DNA from: Candidatus Epulonipiscium viviparus
GTDB lineage: Bacteria; Bacillota; Clostridia; Lachnospirales; Cellulosilyticaceae
Length of the DNA stretch: 64,000 bases
Reading direction: 5' to 3'
Assembly: GCF_030708075.1 (NCBI RefSeq)
Contig: NZ_CP117982.1
Location: forward strand, 1,587,503-1,651,502
This document shows positions 16,869 through 26,543 of the stretch, piece after piece. A program made the translations under genes and the position numbers. Positions within the stretch are counted from its first letter, which is position 1. Each line of letters starts with the position of its first letter. Under the pieces are notes generated by a model. That model searched no databases. It was given only the letters and a program-made list of their open reading frames with translations, and was not told the origin of the DNA.

Positions 16869-17555
16869 ATGAATGTTGAACAATTAGGAAATTTACGAGT
16901 TGTTGATTTAACAAAAATATTAGATCCAGAAACTGAAACGCGTCGTTTAAAAATTGATCGATTTAACACAGGTGGGCCGATTCCCGATTGGCATACGCAC
17001 ATGGATATTACAAGTCATTTAGGAACCCATGTGGAATGTCCATACCATCATCACAATGATTGGTCTGATGTAGCGTCTTTGCCATTAACTACTTTTATGG
17101 GACGTGCATTATATGTTGAAATAACACACATGGCACCTTATACACATATAAAAGGTCCTGATTTGGATAAAGTTTTAAAAGATAGAATTCAACCTGGAGA
17201 CATAATTATACTAGATTCTCCTAATAAAATTCCACCATTTACAAATCTAACAAATACCGAAGCAGATAAGCGATTGCTAATTTGCAAAGAAGCAGCAGAA
17301 TGGTTCAAAGAACACAAAGTAAAATGTGTTGGATTTGGCGATGGAGTTTCCATCGAGAATTGTAATGAAGATGTGTGCGCATTTCATGATATATTGATGG
17401 AAGAAAATATTGTATTTTTGGAAGTGTTACAAAATCTTGATCAACTTAGTACAGATACCTTCTTTATGTCATATTCTCCGCTACCAATTAAAGGTCTTGA
17501 CTCTTGTCCAATCAGAGCCTATGCAATAGAAGGGTTAGTCGAATTTTCAAAATAA
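16869..17555 (+). CDS. Cyclase family metal-dependent hydrolase (KynB-like)
   Basis: 228 residues of the Cyclase family (PF04199), which includes kynurenine formamidase, isatin hydrolase and lactone/amide hydrolases. The defining metal motif H-x-G-T-H-x-x-x-P is present as HLGTHVECPYH (50-60), with extra histidines after it. ATG at 16869 is chosen because AAGGAG lies 8 nt upstream; the TTG at 16863 is too close. It heads an operon with YhcH, a ketopantoate-reductase-like enzyme and a TRAP importer. It therefore more likely hydrolyses an imported organic acid, lactone or amide than takes part in tryptophan breakdown. Confidence 0.8.
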   Translation: MNVEQLGNLRVVDLTKILDPETETRRLKIDRFNTGGPIPDWHTHMDITSHLGTHVECPYHHHNDWSDVASLPLTTFMGRALYVEITHMAPYTHIKGPDLDKVLKDRIQPGDIIILDSPNKIPPFTNLTNTEADKRLLICKEAAEWFKEHKVKCVGFGDGVSIENCNEDVCAFHDILMEENIVFLEVLQNLDQLSTDTFFMSYSPLPIKGLDSCPIRAYAIEGLVEFSK

Positions 17556-17579
17556 ATAATTAGAAGGGATTTTTGAACA

Positions 17580-18047
17580 ATGATTTATTCATCAATCAAA
17601 TGTAACACGGAGTTGCCTAATTATCCAACACCAATAGCAAAGGCGATCAGCTATTTGAAAGAAACTGATTTTATGGCGTTGGAGACAGGTATATATGAAA
17701 TCGAAGGCAAAACAATTTATGCGCAACTGTTTGACAAGGAAACTTTACCACTAGATGAAGCTCTCGCAGAGTCTCACAAAAAATTCTTAGATGTACAATT
17801 TTTAGTTAAAGGTCGCGAAAAAATTGGGGTTACTAATTTCAATAAAAACTATCAGGTTCAGGAATATATCGAAGAGAGAGACTTAATTTTCTATAAAGCG
17901 GTCGAAAACGAGACTTTTATCGAAATGAATGAAGGTGATTTTTGTATATTTTTTCCAGATGACATTCATCGACCAGCAGTTGTCAATGGCGAAAAAATGA
18001 TTATTCGCAAAGTGGTGGTCAAAATTGATATAGATACTTTAAAATAA
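17580..18047 (+). CDS. YhcH/YjgK/YiaL family protein
   Basis: 155 residues of the DUF386 beta-sandwich family (YhcH, EbgC), which binds metal and is found in operons for sialic acid and other sugar or sugar-acid catabolism. SHKKFLDVQFLVKG and the late HRP motif are typical. The member here has a normal length and a good ribosome binding site (AGAAGGGA). Its place beside a TRAP transporter supports a role as a sugar-acid mutarotase-like accessory, but no catalytic function is proven for the family as a whole. Confidence 0.82.
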   Translation: MIYSSIKCNTELPNYPTPIAKAISYLKETDFMALETGIYEIEGKTIYAQLFDKETLPLDEALAESHKKFLDVQFLVKGREKIGVTNFNKNYQVQEYIEERDLIFYKAVENETFIEMNEGDFCIFFPDDIHRPAVVNGEKMIIRKVVVKIDIDTLK

Positions 18048-18062
18048 GCGGAGGAAAATATC

Positions 18063-18971
18063 ATGAAAATAGCAATAATCGGTGCTGGAGCCATGGGCTC
18101 TATATATGGTAGTAAACTTTCTACGAACAATGAAGTATATCTAATTGATCTAAACTCAGAAATTGTAAACGATATTAACCAAAATGGAATCTTCATTTTA
18201 GAAGCAGATGCCGAATATCACTATTATCCTAAAGCAACCACCGATAGCGTAGACCTTCCTGCTATGGACTTAGTGATACTTTTTGTTAAATCTATGTTTT
18301 CAGAAGTGGCGCTAGAATCAAATAAGCATTTGATTGGCAAAGACACATATTTGATGGCGCTTCAAAATGGCGCGGGTCATGAAGATGTGCTTCAAAAGTT
18401 TGCAGCAATAGATCATGTAATTATAGGCACAACAGAAGATAGTGGCACAACGATATCACTAGGAAAAATCAGACGAGGTGGTGTGGGCAATACCAATATT
18501 GGAATGCTGGTGCCAGATAAATCTGATATGCTCGCATTGATTAAAGATAGCTTCGATAACGCAGGATTTAAAGTAACTATACACGCTAATATTCAGCAGT
18601 TAATCTGGAACAAATTAATAATTAACTCATCTCTAAGCGCTACAACAGGTGTTTTAAAATCCACAATGGGATATCTAATAGATAATCAATACGCAAACAA
18701 TATGATGATGGCCTTACTAGATGAGGTATGCAATGTAGCACAAGCTATGGGATTAAAAGCAGATAAGCAATACTTTACGCAAAAAATAGTAGATACTATA
18801 CTGTTATCTAAGATGGGAATCACCTCTATTTCGGCTGATCTACAAAATGGCAGAAAAACAGAAGTGGACAAAATAACGGGAGCAGTGGTACGAGCAGGGC
18901 AGGATCTAAATGTTCCTGTAAAAACTCATGAATTTGTATTAAATACTATACATGCATTAGAAAGTCAATAA
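18063..18971 (+). CDS. 2-dehydropantoate 2-reductase family (ApbA/PanE-like)
   Basis: 302-residue NAD(P)H-dependent 2-oxoacid reductase. The Rossmann motif GAGAMGS (7-13) opens the protein, and the C-terminal domain shows the catalytic-type lysine in WNKLIINSSLSA and the conserved GRKTEVDKITG. The family name comes from pantothenate synthesis. In this operon, between a YhcH protein and a TRAP system, reduction of a different branched or sugar-derived 2-oxoacid is at least as likely. The gap to the previous gene is 15 bases. Confidence 0.82.
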   Translation: MKIAIIGAGAMGSIYGSKLSTNNEVYLIDLNSEIVNDINQNGIFILEADAEYHYYPKATTDSVDLPAMDLVILFVKSMFSEVALESNKHLIGKDTYLMALQNGAGHEDVLQKFAAIDHVIIGTTEDSGTTISLGKIRRGGVGNTNIGMLVPDKSDMLALIKDSFDNAGFKVTIHANIQQLIWNKLIINSSLSATTGVLKSTMGYLIDNQYANNMMMALLDEVCNVAQAMGLKADKQYFTQKIVDTILLSKMGITSISADLQNGRKTEVDKITGAVVRAGQDLNVPVKTHEFVLNTIHALESQ

Positions 18972-19022
18972 TTTTTTTGGGTGTGACTAGATTGCACCCT
19001 ACATAAATAGGAGGAAATTTTT

Positions 19023-20039
19023 ATGAAAAAGCATTTATTGTTATTGGGAACATTGATAATATCTCTTGCTGGCTGTTCGGCAACAGATGAGGCATCATCA
19101 GATACATTAGACTTAATTGTAGCACACAACCATACTTCGCTAGAAAATCCCTATGCATATGGAATGAATAAATTTGAAAAAGTCTTAGAAGATATTTCTG
19201 GTGGAAAGGTTCAAGTGACTGTGCACCATGGAACTCTTGGTGAAAACGAAAATGAACTTGTGGAAAAACTGCAAATGGGAGCAGTAGATATGGTAGTAGC
19301 ATCTCCAGGATTTATGACTGCTATTGGTGTTCCCGAAGTGGATATGTTTTCTTTGTTATATTTATTCGACAGCTTTGATCATTGGGAAAAAAATGTAACC
19401 GGGGAATTTGGCACATTAATGAAAGATCTCATCGCAACAAAAACAGGAAACAACTTTAAAGTTATGGATTATTGGTCATCGTCAGTTAGAGATGTATACG
19501 CAAAGGTACCAGTCTATAAACCAGCAGATTTGGACGGACTTTCTATTAGAACTCAAAACTCCAAAGTGCAACAAGATTTATTTTCAGCTACGGGGGCAGT
19601 GCCAACACCGGTTGCGTGGAGCGAATTATATCAAGCACTACAGCAAAATGTAGTTGATGGAGCCGAAAATGATTATACTAATCTTATGTTAAAGGAGCAT
19701 CATAAAACTACTAATGGAAAATACATAAGTGAAACACATCATGACTTTACAACTCGTTTATTGCTAATGAATGGTAATGCATATGATAAGTTATCGGCAG
19801 AACAACAAGCGTGGATAGAAGAAGCAATCGATCTAGCGACTCAAGAACATCTGTCCAAAACATTTTCTATGTTTGAAGAATCCAAGCAGCAAGTTATCGC
19901 TGATGGTGCAGTCGTTATTCCATTTGATGAAATTGATATTGCAGAATTCAAAGCGTTAGCAATTCCAATTCAGGACAAATTTGCAGCTGATAATGAAATG
20001 GAAGCATATCTTGAATTGATCAGAAAAACTTCTAATTAA
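19023..20039 (+). CDS. dctP: TRAP transporter substrate-binding lipoprotein DctP
   Basis: 338 residues. A lipoprotein signal with lipobox LAGC (Cys18) is followed by a DctP-family domain: the KLQMGAVDMVV segment, the GLSIRTQNS region carrying the carboxylate-binding arginine, and the QNVVDGAEN motif. It captures a carboxylate-bearing ligand and delivers it to DctQM. AGGAGG lies upstream. The ligand may be the compound processed by the three upstream enzymes; sugar acids are the most common guess for this combination. Confidence 0.92.
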   Translation: MKKHLLLLGTLIISLAGCSATDEASSDTLDLIVAHNHTSLENPYAYGMNKFEKVLEDISGGKVQVTVHHGTLGENENELVEKLQMGAVDMVVASPGFMTAIGVPEVDMFSLLYLFDSFDHWEKNVTGEFGTLMKDLIATKTGNNFKVMDYWSSSVRDVYAKVPVYKPADLDGLSIRTQNSKVQQDLFSATGAVPTPVAWSELYQALQQNVVDGAENDYTNLMLKEHHKTTNGKYISETHHDFTTRLLLMNGNAYDKLSAEQQAWIEEAIDLATQEHLSKTFSMFEESKQQVIADGAVVIPFDEIDIAEFKALAIPIQDKFAADNEMEAYLELIRKTSN

Positions 20040-20067
20040 AAATTGGGGCTTTTAAAGGAGGGGTATT

Positions 20068-20559
20068 GTGGAAAAAATGAAAAAAGCGGTTGAGGTGTTG
20101 GCCAAAATTCAAATTGGTTTGGGAGCTATATTTTTAATGATATTTTTGATTATAGTTGTGTGGCAAATGCTTACTAGAGCTCTTGGAATTACTGCGACTT
20201 GGACAGAAGAAGTTTCGATGTACTCATTTATATGGGCTGTGTTTATGGGAGCAAGTGCGATGGTCTTTGAAAAACGTCATTTTGCATTTACTTCTATAAG
20301 TGACATGCTTAAAAATCCAAAAGGCAAAGCGGTAATATCAGTAATCATTTCGATAATTATGCTAGTATTCACTTTGATCATGGTATATTATGGATATCAA
20401 GTGACAAAAATTTTCTGGAATTATACTTGGACTTTTTTTCCGGAACTAAAACGAGGACCTGTGTGGTCGTGTATTCCGATAGCGGGTATTACGTCATCGA
20501 TATATTTAATCTATCACATTATTGTCGATGCGGCCATTCTAGTAAAGAAAGGAGAGTAG
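20068..20559 (+). CDS. dctQ: TRAP transporter small permease DctQ
   Basis: 163 residues with four hydrophobic segments. The conserved TWTEEVSMYSFIWAVFMGAS region characteristic of DctQ is present. The start is GTG at 20068, with AAAGGAGGGG immediately upstream. It lies 28 bases after dctP and ends three bases before dctM, so all three are co-translated. Confidence 0.9.
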   Translation: MEKMKKAVEVLAKIQIGLGAIFLMIFLIIVVWQMLTRALGITATWTEEVSMYSFIWAVFMGASAMVFEKRHFAFTSISDMLKNPKGKAVISVIISIIMLVFTLIMVYYGYQVTKIFWNYTWTFFPELKRGPVWSCIPIAGITSSIYLIYHIIVDAAILVKKGE

Positions 20560-20562
20560 TTA

Positions 20563-21849
20563 ATGGAAATTTTATTGGTGTTGTTGTTTATAATATTTGT
20601 TGCAATTGGGGTACCTATTTCCTTTGCACTTGGAATTACTTCTTTTATAGGTATTGCCTCGCTACCGGATATACCGAATACTGTGGTTTTTACAAAAATG
20701 TTTAATGGCTTAAATAGTTTTACCCTGCTGGCAGTTCCGTTATTTATATTGGCGGCAAACCTTATGAACGAGGGGGCTATTACTCATAAACTCATTAAGT
20801 GTTGTACTGCTTTGGTTGGGCATTTTAGAGGTGGATTAGCTTATGCTAACATATTAGTTTCTATGATTTTTGCTGGAATTTCGGGATCTTCTCAAGCAGA
20901 TACCGCAGGGGTAGGCAAGGTGTTTATTCCTGCAATGGAGCAAGATGGCTATGACAAAGGTACTGCTGTAGGAGTTACAGCTGCGTCGTCGACGCTTGGA
21001 TCTATAATTCCTCCGAGTATAACGATGGTAGTTTATGCGGGCATCGCAAATGTTAGCACGGGTGCTTTATTTATGACAGGAATTTTACCAGGCATTTTAC
21101 TCGGTCTTGCTATGATGCTCGTCGTTTTTTATTATTCTAAAAGAAAAAATTTCCCAAAATGTGATAAAGTACCTAGGTTTGAAGTGTTAAAGTTAACTTT
21201 CGAATCTCTACCAGCTCTACTTACGCCTATAATTTTAATTGGAGGGATAGTTTCTGGCTGGTTTACACCTACCGAGGCTGCAGCTTTTGCTTGTATATAT
21301 GCTTTATTTGTAGGCATCTTTTTCTATAGAACAATTAAACTTGCAGCACTTCCTAGAATTTTAATCGAGACCATGAAGCTATCATCTCTTTCATTATTCT
21401 CTTTGGCAACAGCAAATGCATTGGGAGAATTACTAAGTTACTATCGCCTAAACACATATGTTCAAGAAATTTTTGCTGGTATGACTGGTGGAAAACTTAT
21501 ATTCTTGCTTGTAGTTGTTGTGTTCTTTATGTTTGTTGGAACATTTATGGATTCGGTTCCGGCTATGATTTTATTTGTACCTATTATTCTTCCGTCTGCG
21601 ACAGCTTTGGGAATTAGCCCGATTATTTTGGGGCTGATAGTAGTTACAACATTATCATTAGGATTAGTAACACCTCCATATGGGCTGTGTTTGCTTATTG
21701 CGTCATCTATTAGTGGAATAACTATAGAAGAGTCTTTTAAAGGTACGCTACCATATTTTTTATCATCTATAGTTGTATTGTTAATGCTAGTTCTTTTTAC
21801 GGATCTATGGTTAATTATTCCAAAAGCACTATTTCCGGCTGTTTTTTAG
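20563..21849 (+). CDS. dctM: TRAP transporter large permease DctM
   Basis: 428 residues and about 12 hydrophobic segments. DctM hallmarks include GISGSSQADTAGVG, SSTLGSIIPPS and LGLVTPPYG. It forms the Na+-coupled transport channel with DctQ. It is the last gene of the operon; no convincing intrinsic terminator follows. Confidence 0.93.
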   Translation: MEILLVLLFIIFVAIGVPISFALGITSFIGIASLPDIPNTVVFTKMFNGLNSFTLLAVPLFILAANLMNEGAITHKLIKCCTALVGHFRGGLAYANILVSMIFAGISGSSQADTAGVGKVFIPAMEQDGYDKGTAVGVTAASSTLGSIIPPSITMVVYAGIANVSTGALFMTGILPGILLGLAMMLVVFYYSKRKNFPKCDKVPRFEVLKLTFESLPALLTPIILIGGIVSGWFTPTEAAAFACIYALFVGIFFYRTIKLAALPRILIETMKLSSLSLFSLATANALGELLSYYRLNTYVQEIFAGMTGGKLIFLLVVVVFFMFVGTFMDSVPAMILFVPIILPSATALGISPIILGLIVVTTLSLGLVTPPYGLCLLIASSISGITIEESFKGTLPYFLSSIVVLLMLVLFTDLWLIIPKALFPAVF

Positions 21850-21914
21850 TTTGTGCAAAAAAGCGGGGGTCAATTTTCGGTACATAATAATCTTGATTAT
21901 GCTATACTCATACC

Positions 21915-21943
21915 TTGACGTTTGTTGCTAATGACATTATATT
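21915..21943 (+). promoter_or_regulatory. Predicted promoter of acetyltransferase gene
   Basis: TTGACG (21915-21920), 17-base spacer and TATATT (21938-21943), followed by AGGAGG and ATG at 21991. Confidence 0.5.
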
Positions 21944-21990
21944 GAAAGTTGCATTAGATTAAGCGATTATGTAAAATATAGGAGGGTATT

Positions 21991-22554
21991 ATGACTGAAA
22001 AAGAAAAGGCCGTGGCGGGGCTGCTATATAACGCTAATTATGACCAAGAACTGATTGACCACAGGATTGTGTGTAAAGATTTATGTCATCAACTTAATGT
22101 GGCATTGCCATCGGATATCGAAGCCCAAAGAGAACTGTTTCCCAAAATTGTAGGTAGCGTTGGTAAAGATTTTTTTGTTACAACTCCTTTTCAGTGTGAT
22201 TATGGCTACAATATTTTTATTGGAGATAACTTCTATAGCAACCATAATTTGATAATTCTCGATTGTGCTAAAGTCACTATTGGCAACCATGTGTTTATTG
22301 CCCCTAACTGTTGCATCTCCGCAGCGGGGCATCCTCTAGATTTTGAAAATCGCAATATAGGGCTGGAGTTTGCGTATCCGATCACTATCGAAGACAATGT
22401 TTGGATCGGTGCTAACGTTACTATTTTGCCCGGCGTTACAATTGGCAAAAATTCTGTAATAGGAGCGGGTAGTGTAGTATCGAGAAGCATTCCAGCTGAT
22501 AGCATTGCAGTAGGAGTTCCGTGCCGTAGAATTAAGGCTGTCCCAACTGCATAA
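21991..22554 (+). CDS. maa: Maltose/galactoside O-acetyltransferase family
   Basis: 187-residue left-handed beta-helix acetyltransferase of the LacA/Maa/NodL group, which moves acetyl from acetyl-CoA to a sugar hydroxyl. The N-terminal sugar-acetyltransferase cap (MTEKEKAVAGLLYNA) is typical. Hexapeptide repeats run from about residue 70, and the catalytic His114 sits in SAAGHPLD. It is a single gene with its own promoter, convergent with rnj. Substrate uncertain. Confidence 0.88.
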   Translation: MTEKEKAVAGLLYNANYDQELIDHRIVCKDLCHQLNVALPSDIEAQRELFPKIVGSVGKDFFVTTPFQCDYGYNIFIGDNFYSNHNLIILDCAKVTIGNHVFIAPNCCISAAGHPLDFENRNIGLEFAYPITIEDNVWIGANVTILPGVTIGKNSVIGAGSVVSRSIPADSIAVGVPCRRIKAVPTA

Positions 22555-22580
22555 AAAAATCCCCTCCATTATTAGAGGGG
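22554..22580 (-). terminator. Terminator of rnj
   Basis: Minus-strand stem CCCCTC-TAATAATG-GAGGGG (22561-22580), followed by A and a run of seven T. The T-run supports only the minus-strand direction. Confidence 0.85.
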
Positions 22581-22587
22581 AATAAAA

Positions 22588-24255
22588 CTAAACTTCCATT
22601 ATAATCGGCAATACCATAGGGCTTCGCTTAGTTTTTTGCCATACAAAATCTCTCAGGTCATCACGAACATGAGTCTTGATAAGCATCCAATCTGTAATTT
22701 GATTGCGCTCACATTTATCTAACGTTTTTCTAACCACATTTCTGGCCTGGTCCATCAAATTTTCGGCTTCTCTCACATACACAAATCCACGTGAAATAAT
22801 ATCGGGACCCGCAACAACTCTTCCAGTGTCGTCTAATGTCATGACGGCTATCAACAACCCATCTTCTGACAAATGTTTTCTGTCTCGTAAAACGATATTT
22901 CCTACATCTCCAACACCCAGTCCATCCACTAATACTTGTCCAGATGGCACGGTGCCTGTAACTTTTATCGATGTTTTATCAAGCTCTAGTACATCGCCTA
23001 TAGCTAATATTGGAATGTTCTCTTTTTTGATGCCCATATTTATTGCAGTGTTTGCATGTGCTTGCAAATGCCTATACTCTCCGTGGACAGGAACAAAGTA
23101 TTTTGGCTTAATTAAAGCTATCATCAACTTTTGCTCTTCTTGTGCTGCGTGTCCAGACACATGAGTATCATCTTTGATTACAATAGCTCCTTTTTTTGTC
23201 AAATCATTAATCACATTAGATACGGTCTTTTCGTTTCCTGGAATCGGCGTTGCGCTAAGGATTACAACATCGCCAGGCTTTATATCAACTTGTCTATGTT
23301 CCGACTTTGACATGCGAGATAACGCCGCCATAGGTTCACCCTGAGAACCAGTCATAATAATTACAACCTTATCATCTGTATATCGTTTTAAATCATTTAC
23401 CTCTATAAGCGTATTTTTTGGAATATCCAAGTATCCGAGCTCGCTTGCTATCTTTACGACATTAACCATGCTTCGGCCCATAACGTTTACTTTTCGTTTG
23501 GTTTCGCCTGCTGCATTGATAATTTGCTGAACCCTATCTACGTTTGATGCAAAAGTGGCCACCATTATTCGTCTATCTTTATACTTACTAAATACTTCTG
23601 ATAATGTTTCACCCACCACTCTTTCAGACTGAGTATACCCAGGTCGTTCTGAATTTGTACTATCAGAGAGCAATGCTAGTACACCTTTTTGTCCTAGTTC
23701 TGCCAATCTGTGTAAATTCACAACTTTTCCTCTAATAGGCGTATAGTCTATTTTAAAGTCTCCTGTGTGGATAATGGTTCCGACTGGTGTCCATATCGAA
23801 AGCATTACAGAATCTGTTATACTATGATTCGAATTGATAAACTCAACTTTAAAGCTATTTCCAAATTTGATCGTTTCGCCATTTTGGATAACCACTCTGG
23901 TTGTTGTATCCATAAGCCCGTGCTCTATCAATTTATTTTCTATAAGTGCAGTTGTTAAACTAGTTCCATAAATTGGTATATTTACATCCCGCAGTATATA
24001 TGGCAAACCTCCAATGTGATCTTCGTGCCCATGCGTTATTATAAATGCGCGTATTTTATCAATATTTTTTACCAAATACGTTGTATCTGGTATTACTAAA
24101 TCTATTCCTAACATTTCGTTTCCCGGAAAAGCAAGTCCGCAGTCTACAACAATGATGTCGTTTTCATATTCAAACACTGTCATGTTTTTGCCGACTTCGC
24201 CCAGCCCACCTAACGAAATAATTTTTAATTTTGGTTTTGCTTGTTTAGGTCTCAA
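22588..24255 (-). CDS. rnj: Ribonuclease J
   Basis: 555-residue metallo-beta-lactamase/beta-CASP nuclease with 5'-3' exo- and endonuclease activity in mRNA decay and rRNA maturation. The zinc motif HGHEDHIGG (75-83) is present, as are later conserved segments such as TGSQGEPMAALSRM and VHGEYRHL. The start is TTG at 24255, with AGGAGG 7 nt upstream. It has its own consensus promoter, which overlaps the stop codon of the DUF1292 gene. Confidence 0.95.
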   Translation of the reverse strand: MRPKQAKPKLKIISLGGLGEVGKNMTVFEYENDIIVVDCGLAFPGNEMLGIDLVIPDTTYLVKNIDKIRAFIITHGHEDHIGGLPYILRDVNIPIYGTSLTTALIENKLIEHGLMDTTTRVVIQNGETIKFGNSFKVEFINSNHSITDSVMLSIWTPVGTIIHTGDFKIDYTPIRGKVVNLHRLAELGQKGVLALLSDSTNSERPGYTQSERVVGETLSEVFSKYKDRRIMVATFASNVDRVQQIINAAGETKRKVNVMGRSMVNVVKIASELGYLDIPKNTLIEVNDLKRYTDDKVVIIMTGSQGEPMAALSRMSKSEHRQVDIKPGDVVILSATPIPGNEKTVSNVINDLTKKGAIVIKDDTHVSGHAAQEEQKLMIALIKPKYFVPVHGEYRHLQAHANTAINMGIKKENIPILAIGDVLELDKTSIKVTGTVPSGQVLVDGLGVGDVGNIVLRDRKHLSEDGLLIAVMTLDDTGRVVAGPDIISRGFVYVREAENLMDQARNVVRKTLDKCERNQITDWMLIKTHVRDDLRDFVWQKTKRSPMVLPIIMEV

Positions 24256-24305
24256 AATTTTACCTCCTGAATATTTTTTCCGCCCCGTAATATAAAGATG
24301 AGACC

Positions 24306-24334
24306 ATTATAATTCTTTATCACCGAGATGTCAA
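24306..24334 (-). promoter_or_regulatory. Consensus promoter of rnj
   Basis: Minus-strand TTGACA (24329-24334) and TATAAT (24306-24311) with exactly 17 bases between. The TGA stop of the upstream DUF1292 gene is part of the -35 hexamer. Confidence 0.8.
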
Positions 24335-24600
24335 TTAACTTCAATGTCATATTCATCACTTTCCATTAGGATTAGTGTAATTTGCTGAAATTCATCTTCG
24401 TTCTCTATTAAAGAATACACTAAATTATCATCCTTATCTTTAGCCTCCTTTAAAATTGTCGCTTCATCGTCTTCATCAACAACTAACAGATATTTATTGT
24501 CATTAAACACTGTACTATCAACAATTTCAAATAAGATTTCTTCGCCGGTATCTTCATCATAAAATATTATTTTTTCCAATTTCTTTACCTCTATTTGCAT
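24331..24600 (-). CDS. DUF1292 family protein
   Basis: Up to 89 residues, acidic, of the DUF1292 (YrzB-like) family found next to ireB-ruvX in Firmicutes. It has no known activity. [18 protein letters not shown] and the late YSLIENEDEFQ are typical. The ATG at 24600 overlaps ruvX by 44 bases and lacks a ribosome binding site. A TTG at 24579, with GAGGT seven bases upstream, gives the start MEKIIFYDE and may be the real one. Confidence 0.85.
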   Translation of the reverse strand: MQIEVKKLEKIIFYDEDTGEEILFEIVDSTVFNDNKYLLVVDEDDEATILKEAKDKDDNLVYSLIENEDEFQQITLILMESDEYDIEVN

Positions 24601-25006
24601 CTAAATAATTTTGTAGAATTATTACGGCCGCAACTTTGTCGATCACTTTGCTTCGTTTTTTTCGACTTAGATCAGCTTCTAATAATACATTCGTTGCTGC
24701 TACGGTACTAAGGCGTTCATCCCATAATACTACCGGTATTTGCAATCGATTTTTAAGCTTTGTCTGAAAAAGAATAGTTTCTTCAACGCGCTTCCCAGAC
24801 GTGTTGTTCATATTTTTTGGCAACCCTAATACTATTTTGCCAACTTCTTGTTCCTTGCATATTTTTTCTAACTCATTTATTGTTGCTTTTATATTAGATG
24901 GATCTTTTCTTCTTATGATAGAAACTGGATTTGCTATTATAAAAAATGGATCACTTATTGCAACACCAGTTGTATTTGTTCCAAAATCAAGGCCCATTAT
25001 TTTCAA
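24557..25006 (-). CDS. ruvX: Holliday junction resolvase-like RuvX (YqgF)
   Basis: 149-residue RNase H-fold protein implicated in pre-16S rRNA 5' processing and possibly junction resolution. The N-terminal catalytic [16 protein letters not shown] with Asp7, a middle LGLPKNMN, and the late WDERLST and KVDKVAA-like segments match the family. The start is TTG at 25006, overlapping the ireB stop; the family usually begins M-R-I-M-G-L-D, which supports it. Confidence 0.92.
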   Translation of the reverse strand: MKIMGLDFGTNTTGVAISDPFFIIANPVSIIRRKDPSNIKATINELEKICKEQEVGKIVLGLPKNMNNTSGKRVEETILFQTKLKNRLQIPVVLWDERLSTVAATNVLLEADLSRKKRSKVIDKVAAVIILQNYLDANRGKEIGKNNIL

Positions 25007-25260
25007 CAGTTATCACCCAAATAAAAGGCAACTAATTCTTCTAAAATTTCGTCGCGTTCTATTTTTCTGATTTTGGTTCGAGCGCCATTGTGGCTAGTTA
25101 TATACGTAGGGTCTCCTGACATAATATAACCTACTATTTGATTTATAGGATTATATCCTCTAGATTTTAAATCTGCATATACTTCAGTCAATGTTTCTCG
25201 TATAGAAATTTGTTCTGGCATACTAAGCTTAAATTGCATAGTCTCATTTAAGTTACTCAT
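25003..25260 (-). CDS. ireB: IreB family regulatory phosphoprotein
   Basis: 85 residues of UPF0297 (YrzL/IreB), a small protein phosphorylated by the Ser/Thr kinase IreK in enterococci. [21 protein letters not shown] and the following YITSHNGAR are the family core. It overlaps the mtaB stop by an ATGA junction and the ruvX start by four bases, so the three are translationally coupled. Confidence 0.94.
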   Translation of the reverse strand: MSNLNETMQFKLSMPEQISIRETLTEVYADLKSRGYNPINQIVGYIMSGDPTYITSHNGARTKIRKIERDEILEELVAFYLGDNC

Positions 25261-26543
25261 TCAACTGCACGTCCTTCCAATATATTATTCGCTATTTTTG
25301 TTATTTTAATAAGTTGGGTAGTCAAATTTTTGCCATTGCTTACTTCTACTCGCATATAATTGCTTGTAAATCCTGTGTTATCACTTTCTAGCAATACAAT
25401 AACTTCCTTACCTAGCATACTTTCCAAAATTTTATTTCTATTACTTTGAGTCACCTCTTTTAATCGCTGCGATCTTTCATCTTTAATTACTGAGTCAACT
25501 TGTCCTGTCATCTTTGCAGCTGGAGTTCCCTCACGCATAGAATATGGAAAAATATGCACATCTAAAAATCCTATCTTTTTTACAAACTCAAGAGTCTCTA
25601 AAAATTCATCTTCTGTCTCTTGCGGAAATCCCACAATGATATCAGTAGTGAGTTCTACTTCTGGTAGAGCAGCTCGTAATAAATTTATACTTTCTAAATA
25701 CATAGCGGTTGTATATTTTCGATTCATTCTTTTTAATACAGAATCCGATCCGCTTTGTAATGATAAGTGAAAATGGTTGCACACCTTTGGAGTTGTTTTT
25801 AACATATCTATAAATGTATCATCAATTATAGTAGGTTCTATAGAGCTAAGTCTAATGCGCTCTATGCCCTCAATCTCAGCTATTTTTTTGATGATTGATA
25901 TTAAATTTGTATTTTTTAAGTCTTTTCCATAAGATGCTACATGAATACCGGCTAACACAATTTCCTTAAAGCCGGCATCTTTTAATCGTATAACTTCTTC
26001 GATAACATTATTTTCCTTCCTACTTCTAATCTTCCCTCTTACATAAGGAATAATACAATAACTACAATAATTGTTGCAACCTTCCTGGATTTTTAAATAT
26101 GCTCGAGTTTTGGAACTGGTATTTGATATTTCCAGTTCTTCAAATTCCGTGACTTCCATGATATCGCAGACAAAATTTTTTGCTATTTTATCTTGCATAA
26201 AGTTTTTGACTAATTCTACAACGGCGCCGCGGTTGTCGGTACCTACAACAATGTCAATTTCGCTAACTTCCGATCTAATTTTATTTTTGGCAATCTGAGC
26301 ATAACAACCCATCGCCACAAGTACGCTATCGGGATTTATCTTTTTAGTTCGCCTAAGCATTTGTCGACATTTTCGATCGCTTAAATGTGTAACAGTACAG
26401 GTATTTACGAGATACACATCAGCAAACTCATTAAAGTTTACCAATCTATATCCTTCTTTAATAAATTTTTCAATCACTGCGTCAGTATCATATTGATTTA
26501 CCTTGCACCCCAAAGTGTATGCTGCAACAGTTTTTTTCATCAT
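25257..26543 (-). CDS. mtaB: tRNA t6A37 methylthiotransferase MtaB
   Basis: Radical SAM methylthiotransferase that converts t6A37 to ms2t6A37 in tRNA. The N-terminal UPF0004 domain has three cysteines ([23 protein letters not shown]). The radical SAM motif is CNNYCSYC, and a TRAM-like C-terminus follows. The start is uncertain because a 62-bp duplication covers it. ATG at 26543 (MMKKT) gives the family-like N-terminus but lies 14 nt from GGAGG. TTG at 26552 has ideal spacing, and GTG at 26564 is inside the Shine-Dalgarno sequence. It is followed by ireB. Confidence 0.9.
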   Translation of the reverse strand: MMKKTVAAYTLGCKVNQYDTDAVIEKFIKEGYRLVNFNEFADVYLVNTCTVTHLSDRKCRQMLRRTKKINPDSVLVAMGCYAQIAKNKIRSEVSEIDIVVGTDNRGAVVELVKNFMQDKIAKNFVCDIMEVTEFEELEISNTSSKTRAYLKIQEGCNNYCSYCIIPYVRGKIRSRKENNVIEEVIRLKDAGFKEIVLAGIHVASYGKDLKNTNLISIIKKIAEIEGIERIRLSSIEPTIIDDTFIDMLKTTPKVCNHFHLSLQSGSDSVLKRMNRKYTTAMYLESINLLRAALPEVELTTDIIVGFPQETEDEFLETLEFVKKIGFLDVHIFPYSMREGTPAAKMTGQVDSVIKDERSQRLKEVTQSNRNKILESMLGKEVIVLLESDNTGFTSNYMRVEVSNGKNLTTQLIKITKIANNILEGRAVE

